This document shows, one piece after another, positions 21,901 through 34,219 of a stretch of 64,000 nucleotides of DNA. The notes below the pieces were generated by a model. That model had not been told where the DNA came from and did not search any database. It was given only the letters and a program-made list of their open reading frames with translations. The DNA is taken from positions 41,246,268 through 41,310,267 of the forward strand of contig OZ022240.1 in the NCBI GenBank assembly GCA_963978895.1, read 5' to 3'. A program made the position numbers and the translations under genes. Source of the DNA: Erpobdella octoculata. Lineage: Eukaryota > Annelida > Clitellata > Hirudinida > Erpobdellidae. The stretch's first letter is position 1, and each line of letters starts with the position of its first letter.

Positions 21901-24900
21901 AGATGTTTTTAAAGAATGAAGGCATTCAGACTCAACTGACAAATCCCTACACACCTCAACAGAATGGTTGTGCTGAAAGGAAAAATCGATACTTAGTCGA
22001 AATGGTGAGAAGCATGCTGATTGATTCTGGTTTACCTGACAGATATTGGGGAGAAGCAGTAACTACAGCCAACCACATGCAAAACAGGCTCCCAGTGACA
22101 GGACGTGAAGAAACACCCTACCAGATGTGGAATGAAAAGAAACCCGATTTGAGTTACATCAGAAAGTTTGGTTGCAAAGCTTATGTTTCAATTCCTGCAA
22201 ATAAAAGACAAAAGTTAAGTGATAAAGCAAGAAAGTTAATTTTTGTTGGCTACGAGGAAGGGACAAAAGGTTACCGTTTGCTTGATTCAGAAACAGACAA
22301 AATCACCATCAGTAAAGATGTCATTTTCATTGAAGGAGAACCCCATTCAAATCAAACCAGAACTGAACAGAGACTTAATTCTGATCTTGCTAGTGAAGAA
22401 AATTTTGTTGAATTATCACTTGAAGATGATTTTGTGGATCATGATAAAGCAACGATTCAAAGTAATGAAATCGAATTGAATAAAGACAATACAGCTATTC
22501 AGTTAACACCAAAACAGCAAGTAGAACTCAGAAGATCTCAACGACCTAACAAAGGGAAACCACCAGAGAGGTTTGAGGTTATCAACAAAGTGACAGTTAA
22601 CCCGATTGTACCCAGAACCTATGAAGAAGCTATATCATGTACAGAAGCTCAACAGTGGATTGCAGCAATGAAAGAAGAACTCAGATGTTTAGAATTGAAT
22701 AAAACCTGGATTTTGACAGATTTACCCGAGAATAAAACAGCCATCGGAAGTAAATGGGTATACAAAATAAAAACTGATGAAAATTGATGTTAGATACTGT
22801 CTGAGCGAGAAGATGATAGCTGACTTGTTAACTAAACCATTAGGACCAATCAAGATTAAACAGTTAGCTCAAGACATTGGACTGTTTTAACATTGACAAC
22901 GAATAAATCGTTGAGGGGGGGTGTTGGATTACAACGATTTATTGTCTTTTATGTTAATTAGTTCTTTGCTCCTTCTTCCGATGTTTTTGATTGTTCGACG
23001 CCATTGCCTGCTCTGTGCTCGTAACATTATATTCGATTAAGTTTGATAATAATAAACTTCGCAATTTGTTTTTCATAATCTAACAGTCACTATTACCAAA
23101 ACTTTGCTTTTAATTTGACCTCATACTCTTGGTTGCCCGAAAATTGGAAAATTGTGAACACAGGAAAGTTGGGAAACATTTGTTTTCCGCCTTCTCTGCT
23201 CATGCTTTCTCTTATTTTATCAAAGATGAAGAACTGTCTTTCAAAAATACATCAAATAATTTTTCACTAAAATATCTTTGGTATATATTGATAAAGGTTG
23301 CTAGAGGCGGAATCGCTTTAAAATTAAATATTTGATGAATAGTCTTCTTGAGTTTGTAGGGGTTTGCGCGAACCTCTTGATGTGAATTCTATGGTTCGTG
23401 CTAATCCCCTGTTAATCAGAACAAAATTACTTTCAATAAATATTATTGTTGGTTTTGTGGACTAGTCACTATTACCAAAACTTTGCTTTTAATTTGATCT
23501 CGTACCCTTGATTGCCCGAAAATTGGAAAATTGTGAACGCAGGAAAGTTGGGAAACATTTGTTTTCCGCCTTCTCTGCCCATGCTTTCTCTTATTTTATC
23601 AAAGATGAAGAACTGTCTTTCAAAAATACATCAAATAATTTTTCACTAAAATATCTTTTGTATATATTGATAAAGGTTGTTAGAGGCGGAGTCGCTTTAA
23701 AATTAAATATTTGATGAATAGTCTTCTTGAGGAATAGACATTAGATGAACAGTCCTTATTATGAACCGTCCTCTTGACGAATAGTCCTTTGATGAATAAT
23801 CTCTTGATGAATAGTTTCTTGATGAATAGTCCTTGATGAAAAGTCCTTTGATGAATCGTCTTTTGATGAAAAATGCGCATACCACAGCTAAGAACTAGAT
23901 TAAATACTCAACAAAACGTACAGTGTGTTAAAATTAACATTAAACCGTCGATACCTTCGCATCCTGTTGAAGTATTTAAATATCCATGTGCACAGCCGCA
24001 TTGAAATGATCCAGGAACATTTATGCACAGTGAGTTGGTGCCATTGCACAAGTCAACTGCAGATGAGCATTCGTTAATATCTAAAATAATAAATAATGTG
24101 TTCATTAGTTCAATATTTGAGTTACGCCGTTTTTAAACTTTCAATATTTTTAAGCGATAATTATTTTTATTTATTCAACTCCGAATTAATATGATCATAT
24201 ATTAACTGACAAATAAATAGTTATAAAATAAATTATTTATTTAAGTACTGACAACTGACAACATTACGTAAGCTCCACCCACTAGCCCATTAAGCTCCAC
24301 CCTAAAGGTTAAATTTTACAAGTAATTGTTGGCTTGGACCTGTAGCTAGAATGATGTCAGTGACGATAAATAACTTATTGATAATTACATTTTAATCTAA
24401 TTATAAATAGCTTGGATTGCTTGGACCTGTAACATGAGAATAACTAGCAATCTAAGCAACTATGATCTCTCTGCTGGATCGACGTCGGACTTACGAAATT
24501 TACTCGCGCTTTAAACATGAATAATTTTTGTCTGCATGTACTTACAGTTATGATTTTTATATATTTTATAGATTAATGTTGATATAATATAAATTCCAAT
24601 TCTGAAAATCCGGCGCCAACTAATGAAAAAGTTATGTGCAGACAAATCATAACTAACTACTAAGTAGTAATAATCTTTACTTTACTTTTTTTCTTTAATC
24701 TTTACTTTACTTTTTTTCTTTAATCTTTACTTTACTTGAATTTAATTCTTTACTTGAATTTTTTTTACTTTACTTTAATTCGTTTATTTTAATTCTTCAT
24801 TTTAATCTTTACTTTTAAGTTTTTTTTTTAATTTGGCTGTCAATGTTCTAGGATTTAATTTTACGTTATTTACTGATTGCGAGGTTTTTATATTTAAACA

Positions 24901-27900
24901 AGGTTTAATAAGCAAAAATATCTTACTGTAAAAAAGCGTGTAGATGTAGTAGACAAAATATTAGGAAAAAAAACTGTAGTAGAAACGTAACAAAAAGTTC
25001 AAAACGTGATCAGAGAAAAGGATGACATTTTGTCACAACGGAATAGCGTTAGGTACTTCAAAATTAAAGTTACAGTTGACAAATGTTATATTGCTCATAC
25101 ATTGAAGTTAGGGACAATTTGTTCAAATGGGTATTCGATGGACAATCAAGAAATTGGCCGGTGAATTGAAAATTACTTCTTTTGCTTGTAAAATACACAA
25201 CGCTAAGGAAATCTCTGAAAACAATGGCTGGTTTCAAAGATGCATTTTTATCTTATGCGAATTTTTCTTTTATGCAACCGATTTTATGTAACAAGAGAGA
25301 AGTCGCATAAGAAAGGTTCTAGTATGCAAGCATTCATTAATATCTAAAACGATGGAAACTCGTGTACACAATTATTCTACTTGCGCCATTTCTTATTTCT
25401 CCCGTTTATTAAACATGAATAATAATATGTATAATATAATTAACCTTCACATCTTATTGAACTGTTGTCGAACCCTTGGAAACATTCGCATTTAAAACTT
25501 CCGAATAAGTTTATGCATTTGGAAGTTGCTGGATTGCACGAAGGAACCGAAAAGTGGCACTCATCAATATCTGAAATCATGTAACTAATATTTTTATACG
25601 TTTAACAACATGTTGTTTCTTTCAATCAATCAACTAAGTTCATATTATATTTATTATAATTATATTAGGTAGTTGTAAAGCTAATAAAGAGCTCATTAAA
25701 ATTAAATTATTTTATTTTATTTTTAATGTCCGTTTAGTTCATTAAAGTTAAATTTGAACCAAAAATATATTGTAATAATGTATTGTATGAAAGTTTGTAT
25801 ATCTTTCAGGTCTAATAAAGTTGATTGCTCTTTAAATTTTTCAAATCATTTTCTACTTGTTTAAGGCATGTCACGCCCACGTCTTGTGACGTAGTGCACA
25901 TGTCAACCTTTTTTTTGGTTAATAAACACAACAACTGTCTACTCTCAATTAGTCACAAATAGCTTGACAAAGCGTGTTTTTTAATTGCCAATTAGCAAAC
26001 GTTATGAAAAGCAAAGTATGTGATAAACTGTAGAATTGTGGAAAATGTTTATTGTAAAAAACACAGTTGTGTACTTGTTTTACTATAAACAAAAAATCAC
26101 CGTTACGCAATCGACACTCAGTGACATATAAAAACTAATTATAAAAAAACAGTATTGTGCTTGCTTTGCTAAAACAACTAAATAGAGCGTTCCAAAATGA
26201 GTAAGTGGAAGGATAAGTGAGTTAGTCATGTCTTCAGTCATGTCTCAGGGACAACTATTTAAATCACTTTTGCCTACCTATCGGCATTTTCGAGAAGTCA
26301 CCTCAATAATTTGAAATATTTAATACATGGCTTATACTTCACTAGACCTAAAATAAACAGCGCAAGTTTATTGACTTTAATTCAAAAAGGTCATTGATAA
26401 CTTCCAAATAAATCCAGAATCAAGTTACCAGGAAAGTAACATTAATTAAACATTCATCCTAATAAAAAAGACTACAAAAACTAGCAGTTAACACACCTGA
26501 AAAACAAAGTATAATAAGCATTTTTTTTCAACAATACACAATATTGGCTCATATTGACAAGGTTAATTTTTCTGTAAAGCAAAAAACACTGTATGGAAAA
26601 CTAATGCGCCTTATTATCTCAAAGGTTACTGCTGTTTTCATACACCACATAAGATTGAAAAACGTGGATTGAGAACATTTTTTTGCAAATTGAATAATTT
26701 TAGCTGGAACTCCTTGACACAGTTTAAAAATTAACAAAACATTAACCTGTGCAGTCTTCAAACCAAAATGAACGGCTAAAACCAAAGTTGCATATACATT
26801 CAGCCATTTTAGCACCAAATTCCAAAGTTATTTCTGAACACGTACCATTATTGCAAGTCTCATATTTTTCTGAGCATCCTGTAAAAGATTCCTCAACTAA
26901 TCTACTAGAAACTGCTAATAAATTATTATATTCCTGACATATAAACTCTTTTAACAAAAATTTTTTTGAGGTCATCCATGAATGACGTTACACGTTTCAC
27001 TAAAACTATTGTACGCCATGTTTTCTATACATAATAAAATAATTTTATAAATTAGATTAAATCAGCTCACTCTTAATGTCACAGTTATATCCTTGATAAC
27101 CGTCAAGGCACTTAGTACAATTATTTTGATAACAGTGGCTTTTATGCATCATCAAGCACTCTTCGTCTGTAAGAGGTCTTGGACAATCTGAAAAATTTTC
27201 TGCTATAAAGTCTTATGTAAATAAAATTTATTAAACATTATGTTATGCATTTTTTTTGAAAATAATATGTTAACAACTCACTATAAAGCAGTTTTAAAAC
27301 ACCTGGTATGAATTACTATAAACAATTATAAATAAAAAAACTCACAATTATCCATTGGTGCTGAACACAATGAAGTGGAAATAGTGGCATTCAATGAACC
27401 ATCTTTGCATTCTTCGTCTGTAGAAAGTATCCTCAATTTAGCTGAAAAAAAATAAAATAAACGTTTACCATAACTTAATTACAAAATTTATTATAGACAA
27501 TTATACAATTTTTCGTCCACTGAATCTTCAGGTCCATCGCCGTTCTGAAACTGAAACTGTTACTTCTTTATCTCCTATTACATTTGATTATATTACTTAA
27601 CTTATTAACTCTATGTGTTATACTTGCTCTTTGGACCTTATTCATATTCCTGTGTTTAAAGAGCTTTCATCCGTTTTTTATCCAATTTTACTTGATTTAA
27701 ATAATTTTTCTTTATCTACATCTGTGTTTCCCTCTGTTCTTAAGTCCTCCTTTATCATCCCTACTATTAAGCATGCCTCTTTTTATCCTACTTCTCTATC
27801 TAGCTATAGGCCTGTCTCTAACTTATAATTCATATTTAAAATTATAAAAAGAGTTGTGTATGAGCAAATAAGTGTTTATCTAACTGCGTTCTTACTTTTT

Positions 27901-30900
27901 CTTTCTTCTCAATCTGTCTTCAAACCTGACCACTCTACTGAAACTGCTCTATTTAAGATATAAGTTACTAAAACAAAGCACAATTTTTGACAAACATGGA
28001 CAATAAAAAACGTTCTTAATTATTTCAGGCTGATTTTAAGAAAACAAAAAAAAATAAAATTTCATTTGTTTATGTTTAGGTTCGATTTTGTCTTGAATTT
28101 AATAAATATTTGATTTAAATGTGGTGTATATTTAAAGTCATTATAATAAAGAACTAATCATTTTTGCGACGTTTTAATGAGTTGTTTTTCATATGTACAC
28201 ATTTATCAATTATACTATTCCACAAATATTAAATTACCAACAATCCTGAAAAATAATAATGCTGTTTTTTCATGATACAACCAAACAAACCTGAGTATAC
28301 AAAATACACTTTCTCTGATGAATTGCATGCAGACCATGGTAGAGGAAAGTCTTCATTTCTCAAACAGTAGCAATCAAAGTTATCTGGAGACTAAAATTTG
28401 ATGTTAATTTCAGTTTTTAAGTCCTAAACACTAACTTTCAACATTTAAACAAACCTGGCAGGCAAAACTAGTTTGACATATGCTTTTACAACTTCCAAAA
28501 TATTTACAAGAAAAGCTTTGTTCTTTAAAACGTTGCAAGGATTTGATGCAACCCATAAAGGAATTTGCTCCTAATTCTAATAATTGATTTGAATAAAATA
28601 AAACATGGTTTGCTTTAACTAAAGTCGTTTTTAATTTATAGTTTGTCTTTTTTGATTGGTCGATGTTTTGTACCAAATTTTAGATGCTAAAATTAAAAAG
28701 CCTTTTTTTGGTTTAATTGAGTTAAAACTTGAATAATAATTTTACTTTTCACAAAAATAGATTTTAGAAAATTTATCAAACGTTTTTTAATTATTTTTTT
28801 AGCTGCAAGACACTTTATTAAAGTCCCCAAGTATTTTAATTAGCAATATAACATGAAATTATACAATCACCAAACGAGGAAAGTTTCACAAGATATATGT
28901 CAGTAGTGGTGGCTTCAAGCTCAATGAAGAGAATGGCCACTTTATTGTCACAATTAATTTCTTCATTATGTATAGTACAATTAAAATTTGAACCACTTTC
29001 CAAGCTTTGTCTCAGTACTGCTTTTGTTACATTGGCTACAATTTTAATAACATTGAATGCGTTAAAAAACTATACCTTTTATTCAACCTTAAACATAAGA
29101 TAAAGCTATTAAGTTATATTTGTATTATAAACTATCATAACAAACGCAGTAGTGTCGCAATCCGGATGGTTTTTTTTGCTAGAGGGAAAGTCCTGTGCAA
29201 CTTTTCGCGTTACCTCCTTCTCTCAGTAACATTTCTAGCTTGTTTTTAAGTTAAATAAAGTTCTGCTTAATATCTTCTCCAAGTGTTTTTGGTGTCAGCA
29301 AGTTTCAAAGGTTAGGCGCTGACAGTTGGGTCTAATTTGTTTACACATACGTGAACTATGCTGGGCTAGAAAAAAAATTAACGTTCAACGTGGGTCGAGT
29401 TAGGTTGAAAAAGTGATTGGGTTGAATCGGGTCACTAAGAATGGACCCATGTAGTGAAGTTTTGTAACGAAAACAAACACTAATATGAAAAAGATCGACC
29501 ATAGTTAACTAAAATACAACTAAACAAAATTTGAATTTCATAACTAAAACTAAACTTAAACTATTTGATTTATCCTAAAACTAACTAAAATAAAAATTCC
29601 AAAATATTTAGTTCTTTTTTGTTATTTGAAAAAGGTTTTAATTACAATTTATGATTATTACAGACGCAGATGTATTAAGAAATATAAAACAAATTTTATT
29701 TTTTTGGTTTCTCAATATCGGCCTGAAATGTCTGAGAACGTTCTTTTATTTTCCGTGTTTGACAGTGTGTTGTTTTTGTAACCGATATTAATATGGCAAG
29801 TTTAGTTAAACAGTTTTCTTGTCGCAAACGGGCCAGCAATGTGTGGACTTGTTTTAAATTTGAAGAAACAGGAAACAAAAATCGGTATCTCGTGGCTTTA
29901 GCGAATGGTTCAAAATGCGACGCACTTGTTGCATCTAAGAATCCGACTAATCTTGAATACCATAATCAAAATCAGCACAAAGAAATATATAATGATATGG
30001 TTGAGTTGAAATAAAATCAATTGAGTGTCAATGCACTTGACCGTCAATTAAGTGTCAATTCAAGCAAGAAGCTTCCAATTGATGGTTAGTTTTATTTTGC
30101 TACTTAACTATAAAATCTTTGATGTGGATGGTATACTTTTAAAAAACTATTTCACGCATTATATTAAAGCTCATCCCCATATGATTACAGCCTACCCTCA
30201 ATTGAGTTCTAGCGCAAGATCTGATATTGGCACCAGCCTCACAAGCTTCTGTGGAACGGCTTTTCTCAAATTGTGGGATTTTGACAGCTGGCAGACGCAA
30301 CATGATGGACAACTCGTTCAATATGCGTGCTTGGTTAAAAGTAAACCAGGATCTACTTGTTGACATGGACTGTTAATGTTCATTGTTATATTGAAATAAT
30401 ATATTAGCAGAAAATTCAATCATGTGTCGGAATAAGACAAACTAATAATAACTAAACTAAACTAAATGATCGAACCAAAACTATATAATAACTGAACTAA
30501 ACATCATTTAGAAAAACTAAAGCGAAATAACATAGGAATAGTTTTAGTTAAAACTAATTACAATTAAACCTAAAATGATTTTCATAACTAAAATATTACT
30601 TTAGTGAACTACAATAATTTCTTTTTTATTTTAAACAGTGGCGCCGCTGTTAGCTGTGGTCGTAGCTCTACAAAAAGTTTTTAATTTTTGTGATTTTGTG
30701 TTATTTATTCAGTAGCTATTATTATTGTAATAATAACAAAAGGCCAAATTATATGGAAACAGAGATTATCATACTAACCAAAGGTGGGGAGAGGGATAGT
30801 CTGCATTGTCTGCAACCCATGAAAAACGGTAATTTACCAATACACGCGCCATCCAAGAAATGGCTTTTGCGACAACTCGGCCAGTATTCAACGCTTAGAC

Positions 30901-31479
30901 TTCGCAGTTTTAATAATGCTGATTTTTGACACATTTGAAAAAATGTGCAGCATAAAATTTATAAATCAAGCATCATTTGTCTATGATTTTAAAACCACAC
31001 GAATAATACAACTATCAATATGCAGAAAATTTATAGCTTGCTAATTAAACAATTACTTATTCAAGTTAATTCAGTTTTTAAAATCGTTTAAAATATAATG
31101 AAAATAAAAGATAATTTTATAATAACATTCAATATTTACCAGTGGCTGGTCCGTATGTTAGTTTCACGACTCGGTAATAACGATCTAATTGATAGGTAGT
31201 TTTTATACAATTCTGGGCACCGCTATCACACAGAATGCTTTGTTGAGTTAATTTGTACATTGGCACTTCAAAATAAATTACATACAGTTTTGAATTAGAT
31301 ATGTTTGAACAGTTATGTAAAAAACCTTTCAAATAACACATACACAATTACACAATTTGGTAGTATTTTAAAATTTTGAACTTTCGAAAGTCTAACTAAC
31401 ATTGGCACTGAACTGGCAAAGAAGCAATAATTAATATTATAACTAAAAAAAACAAAAATGAAATTGAATTACTTAACAT
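17952..31479 (-). CDS. EGF/transmembrane array gene 3, complete (459 aa)
   Basis: The one full-length gene. Exons: 31401-31479 (signal peptide, MLSNSISFLFFLVIILIIAS), 31140-31265, 28871-29035, 28455-28576, 28291-28390, 27346-27441, 27071-27187, 26747-26878, 25445-25570, 23955-24080, 18658-18795 and 17952-18004. They sum to 1380 nt, exactly 460 codons with stop. Order: cysteine-poor N-terminal part with NVT and NCT glycosylation motifs; a cysteine-rich part with NSFMGCIKSLQ, slightly like the end of a laminin-G domain; two divergent EGF-like modules; two calcium-binding EGF modules (DIDEC, DINEC); acidic stalk; one transmembrane helix; and a 17-residue basic tail beginning YRKNNRAGEAQ. Probably a plasma-membrane adhesion or receptor protein; that role is inferred from architecture alone. 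The Copia and Helitron insertions lie in intron 10. Confidence 0.82.
18859..18934. repeat. (TA)n microsatellite
   Basis: Unsplit TA tract in intron 11 of gene 3's unit; counterpart of the tract invaded by the SAP LTR element near gene 2. Confidence 0.95.
18935..19149 (+). mobile_element. Helitron-type 3' fragment with GA minisatellite
   Basis: Counterpart of 6656-6869, ending CTAA at 19146-19149. Confidence 0.5.
19150..19604 (+). mobile_element. short non-autonomous Helitron, 455 bp
   Basis: Counterpart of 6870-7324: same TCTATATATATAAAAATGAA start and CTAG end, same length. Confidence 0.55.
20102..20121 (+). promoter_or_regulatory. Copia primer binding site, half-tRNA type
   Basis: GGTTATGAGCCCAG starts directly after the left LTR. 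It matches, with one difference, the complement of the anticodon arm of initiator tRNA-Met, the site used by Drosophila copia, where a cleaved tRNA half primes. The anticodon complement CAT is included. Confidence 0.6.
20226..22787 (+). CDS. Copia Gag-protease-integrase polyprotein, truncated in RT
   Basis: 853 codons. Gag (UBN2-type, residues about 5-190) is followed by a CCHC zinc knuckle near 221 (CFFCKKPNHIKKDC), aspartic protease DSGATSHMC near 285, and a pre-integrase HHCC region (LWHNRLGH near 418, CETCIKAKK after it). The integrase core has Asp in HTDVCGP (about 484), Asp in SDRGGEY (about 547) and Glu in NGCAERKNR (about 584). The reverse-transcriptase start (WIAAMKEEL...KWVYKIK) is present to residue 853, then a stop. 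RT and RNase H active sites are absent, so the element needs help to copy itself. The ATG lies 125 bp after the left LTR and is the first in frame. Confidence 0.93.
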   Translation: MTESTASRITKLNNHNYQTWKFKIELLLTKEDLWDTISEDSPNPTNTAWQLKDRKARATIGLLVEDNQLNLIRKLTTAKETWDALKKYHEKSTLSNKVNLLKKLCGLKLTETGNMEQHLAKMEDLIDQLSSLGESFAEHLTVALFLSSLPDSYGTLITALETRPEEDLTQELVKNKLLEEYKRRTEMTTSVTEHQEQQAMNVHATRENQPNVSTRRSTLTCFFCKKPNHIKKDCRKYIEWKKKHPEHKVKAVKHFTQVNDKRNFQQGYDVCSIARTANIINSWYIDSGATSHMCGDRNFFAALDKRLKVEVVQADGGKLTSSGIGYGYLQNFSPDGNLGLKIKLLDVLFVPELKGNLISVKKLTSFGFEVHFKGNTCHVIRDGEIMLHAVEEKGLYEFITTQKTFRVTCNNMPTECIHLWHNRLGHRDTNAIKTLAHDSAVNFHIKPCEISEICETCIKAKKSRKPIPKKSESKTDDVLDLIHTDVCGPMSTSTPSGNRYFMTMIDDYSRYTEVYLLKYKSEVSSKIKEYVKYVQTKFRKTPKIIRSDRGGEYTGDELKMFLKNEGIQTQLTNPYTPQQNGCAERKNRYLVEMVRSMLIDSGLPDRYWGEAVTTANHMQNRLPVTGREETPYQMWNEKKPDLSYIRKFGCKAYVSIPANKRQKLSDKARKLIFVGYEEGTKGYRLLDSETDKITISKDVIFIEGEPHSNQTRTEQRLNSDLASEENFVELSLEDDFVDHDKATIQSNEIELNKDNTAIQLTPKQQVELRRSQRPNKGKPPERFEVINKVTVNPIVPRTYEEAISCTEAQQWIAAMKEELRCLELNKTWILTDLPENKTAIGSKWVYKIKTDEN
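22788..22891 (+). pseudogene. C-terminal remnant of Copia pol
   Basis: Just after the truncated frame, another frame reads RYCLSEKMIADLLTKPLGPI and ends at a stop near 22890. IADLLTKPL is the typical C-terminus of Copia RNase H. Placement next to the RT start shows an internal deletion of most of RT and RNase H. Confidence 0.8.
23086..23714. repeat. tandem 380-bp units continuing after Copia
   Basis: Remainder of the first unit (23086-23340) and the second unit (23350-23714), matching 7668-8297. Confidence 0.8.
23715..23880. repeat. minisatellite of about 15 bp
   Basis: Counterpart of 8298-8475 with TTGATGAATAGTCC-type units. Confidence 0.85.
24527..25012. other. 485-bp insertion specific to gene 3's unit
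   Basis: Absent at the matching point near gene 2 (about 9125). It has an inverted pair GTCTGCAT / TGCAGACAAA in its left half and CTTTACTTT-type pyrimidine repeats in the middle. No ORF or clear target duplication; origin unknown. Confidence 0.5.
27530..27975 (+). pseudogene. LINE reverse-transcriptase remnant, copy 2
   Basis: Near-identical to 11690-12130, in intron 5 of gene 3. SSYRPVSNL is conserved and the frame breaks after it. Confidence 0.7.
29793..30014 (+). pseudogene. BED-finger fragment of hAT copy C
   Basis: 73 codons identical in protein to the frame at 177-398. Confidence 0.55.
30233..30376 (+). pseudogene. hAT C-terminal dimerisation segment
   Basis: 47 codons reading PASQASVERLFSNCGILTAG and ending with WLKVNQDLLVDMDC-stop. 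The S-x-E-R-x-F-S core followed by R-N-x-M and a W/L-K end matches the hAT dimerisation (hATC) motif. The other two copies have deletions here. Confidence 0.75.
30640..30935. repeat. unrecognised conserved block in intron 2, third copy
   Basis: Counterpart of 965-1265. A plus-strand frame containing PSKKWLLRQLGQYSTLRL stays open here, but no family is recognised. Confidence 0.4.
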
Positions 31480-31531
31480 TTTAAAGCTAAGATTCAAAGC
31501 TAGAGTCCGAAAAACGATCTTAATAAGAATA

Positions 31532-31558
31532 TTTATAAATTTGAACGTTTTGACGTCA
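31532..31558 (-). promoter_or_regulatory. core promoter of gene 3 (TATA-like plus CRE)
   Basis: TTTATAAA at 31532-31539 and TGACGTCA at 31551-31558; start codon at 31479. Same offset as the other promoters although the flanks have diverged. Confidence 0.6.
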
Positions 31559-32055
31559 TAAAAAAACTTTATTTTTTAGTTCAATTTTAAATTACAAAAA
31601 AACAAAAAAAGTTTTTATTATTTAAATGTGTTTTATACAGATACTAGTGGGGTTACCCGGCGTTGCCCGGGGTTTTTAGAGGTTTTGCTAATGTTTGTCT
31701 CTCTCGCTCCCGTTTCCTTCTCCACTTTCCCGTTTTCGTCGCGTTCCCGGTCACTTTTCCGCTCTCGGTCGTTTTCCAGCTCCCGGTCGCTTTCCCGCTC
31801 AGAAGTTTTGTTATCGATGCTCTCCCTTGCTCGCGTTTTTTTCCAAGCTTGCTCTCCCGCTTCCAGTTGCTTTCCGCGTTCCCGGTCGCTTTTCCGTTCC
31901 CGCTCACGCTTGCTCTCCCGTTCCCGGTCACGCTTGCTTTCCCATTCCCGGTCACGGTTGCTCTCCCGTTCCCGTTTCCGTTCACTCTCATTTTCTCTTT
32001 TCCATTCCTTCATAACTTTTGTTAGCCTATAAAACGCAAAATAGATTTGCTAAGA

Positions 32056-32439
32056 CTATATATATATGAATGTTTGTGGGTTAGTTTGTCTATTATAGAA
32101 ACAGGAAAGCGACCCGGAACGGACAGCGAGCGGGAACGGAAAAGCAAGCGTGAGCGGGAATGGGAGAGCAAACGTGAGCGGGAATGGGACAGCGACCGGA
32201 AACGGGAAAACGACCGTGAGCGGGAAAGCGACCGGCAGCGGGAAAGCGACCGGGAGCGGGAAAGCGACCGGGAGCGGGAAAGCGACCGGGAGCGGGAAAG
32301 CGACGGGCAGCGGGAAAACGACCGAAAACGGGAAAGCGAGCAGGAGTGGGAAAGCAAGTGGGAAAGGAAACGGGAGAAAAAGAGACAAACATTAGAAAAA
32401 CCTCTAAAAAACCCGGGCAACGCCGGGTATCTCCGCTAG
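32056..32439 (+). mobile_element. nested Helitron-type element, opposite orientation
   Basis: Runs from a CTATATATATATGAATG start to hairpin plus CTAG at 32436-32439 followed by T, inside the 31644-32853 element. The interior is about ten GAGCGGGAAAGCGACCGG units. Start is degenerate. Confidence 0.5.
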
Positions 32440-32450
32440 TATATATATAA

Positions 32451-32618
<168 letters not shown>

Positions 32619-33269
32619 CCCGCTCGCTCACCCGCTCCGCTCCGCTCATTTTGTGACGGATTTCAAATTTTTTTTCTCTATATTTGATTCCCCTTGACTC
32701 TCAAGGTTGTGTGAAAATTTCATTACGGTCGGATGAATGGTGTAGCAATGCATAAAGGACATGAATATATACATATATACATATATACATATATACATAT
32801 ATACATATATACATATATACATATATACAAACATTCATTTTTATATATATAGATGTGTTATCATTGTTTAAATGTGTTTATACAGATATGTGTTATCATT
32901 GTTTAAATGTGTTTATACAGATATGTGTGATCGTTGTTTAAATGTGTTTATACAAATACGTGTGATCGTTGTTTAAATGTCTTTTATACAGTTATGAGTT
33001 GTTTTTTTTATTTTAAGGTTTAATAAAAACTTCTTGTGTGAATCTAAAATAAAACCAACATAACTTTTTTTCAGATTTTGCTATTTTATTTTAGTTAACA
33101 AACCATGAGATTCTCTACGTATAACATTTTAACAGCCTATACGCCATTCAACATGGTTTTTTAAGCATAGTATTGCTAAATAATTACAAATTAAATTTTT
33201 AATTTCTTATAAAATAAAGTAAGTAAAGAAGCATTTAAAAAAAGTAAAACTTTTCTTGCTTTTTATGCA

Positions 33270-33720
33270 AATTCAGCTACTAGGTCTTTGAAGGTAATCT
33301 CATGTGATATGTCTGGTTCTATGCTTATAAGAGCCGGAGGAAAAAGCCAATCATTGCACATTGATTTTCAAAGTCTGTTCATTATCAGTTTTATCTTTGA
33401 AAATGAGCGTTCCGCGCTGCAGTTGCTGATTATTAGTCCCGTATAAATGCGGAGAGCTATTTCCACGTTAGGAAATGCTTCATAAACTTGCTTCTTGTAG
33501 ATCAGCTAATACATAAAAGTCTCTCTAGAGAAATCTTCAGCTTATTCGTTCTTGAATGCCTTAACAGAGTCAGAAAAATACACAAGCTCATTTTCAACGA
33601 ATAAATCAACGCCATCTTTATAGATTTTAACAAGATTTTATGCTGCCAGTATTCAGTTTTTGCAAAAAGCCGAACCATTTCAAAATAAGCTCGTACAAAC
33701 TGATTGACGACTCGTAAAAA
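33270..33720 (-). pseudogene. hAT transposase C-terminal relic (ZMYM1-like type)
   Basis: Minus-strand frames read NVEIALRIYTGLIISNCSAE followed by RSFSKIKLIMNRL, then a LISIEPDISHEITF-like block. CSAERSFSKxKLIxN is the dimerisation motif of the hAT group related to zinc-finger MYM-type 1 proteins. Internal stops upstream show decay. The second copy is at 58850-59330. Confidence 0.75.
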
Positions 33721-34219
33721 AACTTTTTATACGAAATTTGTTTGATTGAGTCAGGTAACAAGTGAACCGTAAAAAACTTCGTTTATTAAAAGTTCTTAAT
33801 ATATTTGATATAGAAAGATACCAATTTAATGCAATTATTTTCATAAAGATACAAGTCTATAATTCTAAAAACTACATACATGAAAAGAAGATTTTTAGTG
33901 GAAAAATGATATCTGCCATCATGAGAATAAAATTGGATATTCTTTAATTTTAATAAAATTGGTATAAAAATAATATTCCATTATACATAAAATATCGAAA
34001 TAAAAAATTTCAGATCGATAGTAATACGTGAAATGATTAAAAGTGTAATTCAAAATTTGTTGTCCTTTAATAAAATAAACAATGACGCAATAATGCATAG
34101 ATTTATTTAGCAGACCGTTGAAATAAAGAATTGAAAAAAAATTTTGATTGACCATCTCAAAATTAATGTTTGATCCTTACGAGTATATGGACCAAATTTC
34201 ACATCGATTCTTTTGTTTT

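Larger units (their letters stand above)
19945..23085 (+). mobile_element. internally deleted Ty1/Copia retrotransposon
   Basis: LTRs at 19945-20101 (157 bp, first 7 bases missing) and 22922-23085 (164 bp, TGTTGGA...TCTAACA). They are otherwise essentially identical, so the insertion is recent. A primer site follows the left LTR and a purine tract (TTGAGGGGGGG) precedes the right one. The interior encodes gag, protease and integrase, then jumps to the last codons of pol. The element splits the tandem unit that is intact near gene 2 (empty site at about 7665). Confidence 0.93.
29490..30640 (+). mobile_element. non-autonomous hAT element copy C, least decayed
   Basis: Third copy, in intron 2 of gene 3. 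It keeps the BED-type start (29793-30014) and an intact C-terminal dimerisation segment (30233-30376), with the catalytic core missing between them. AACTAAA motifs lie on both flanks. Limits approximate. Confidence 0.7.
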
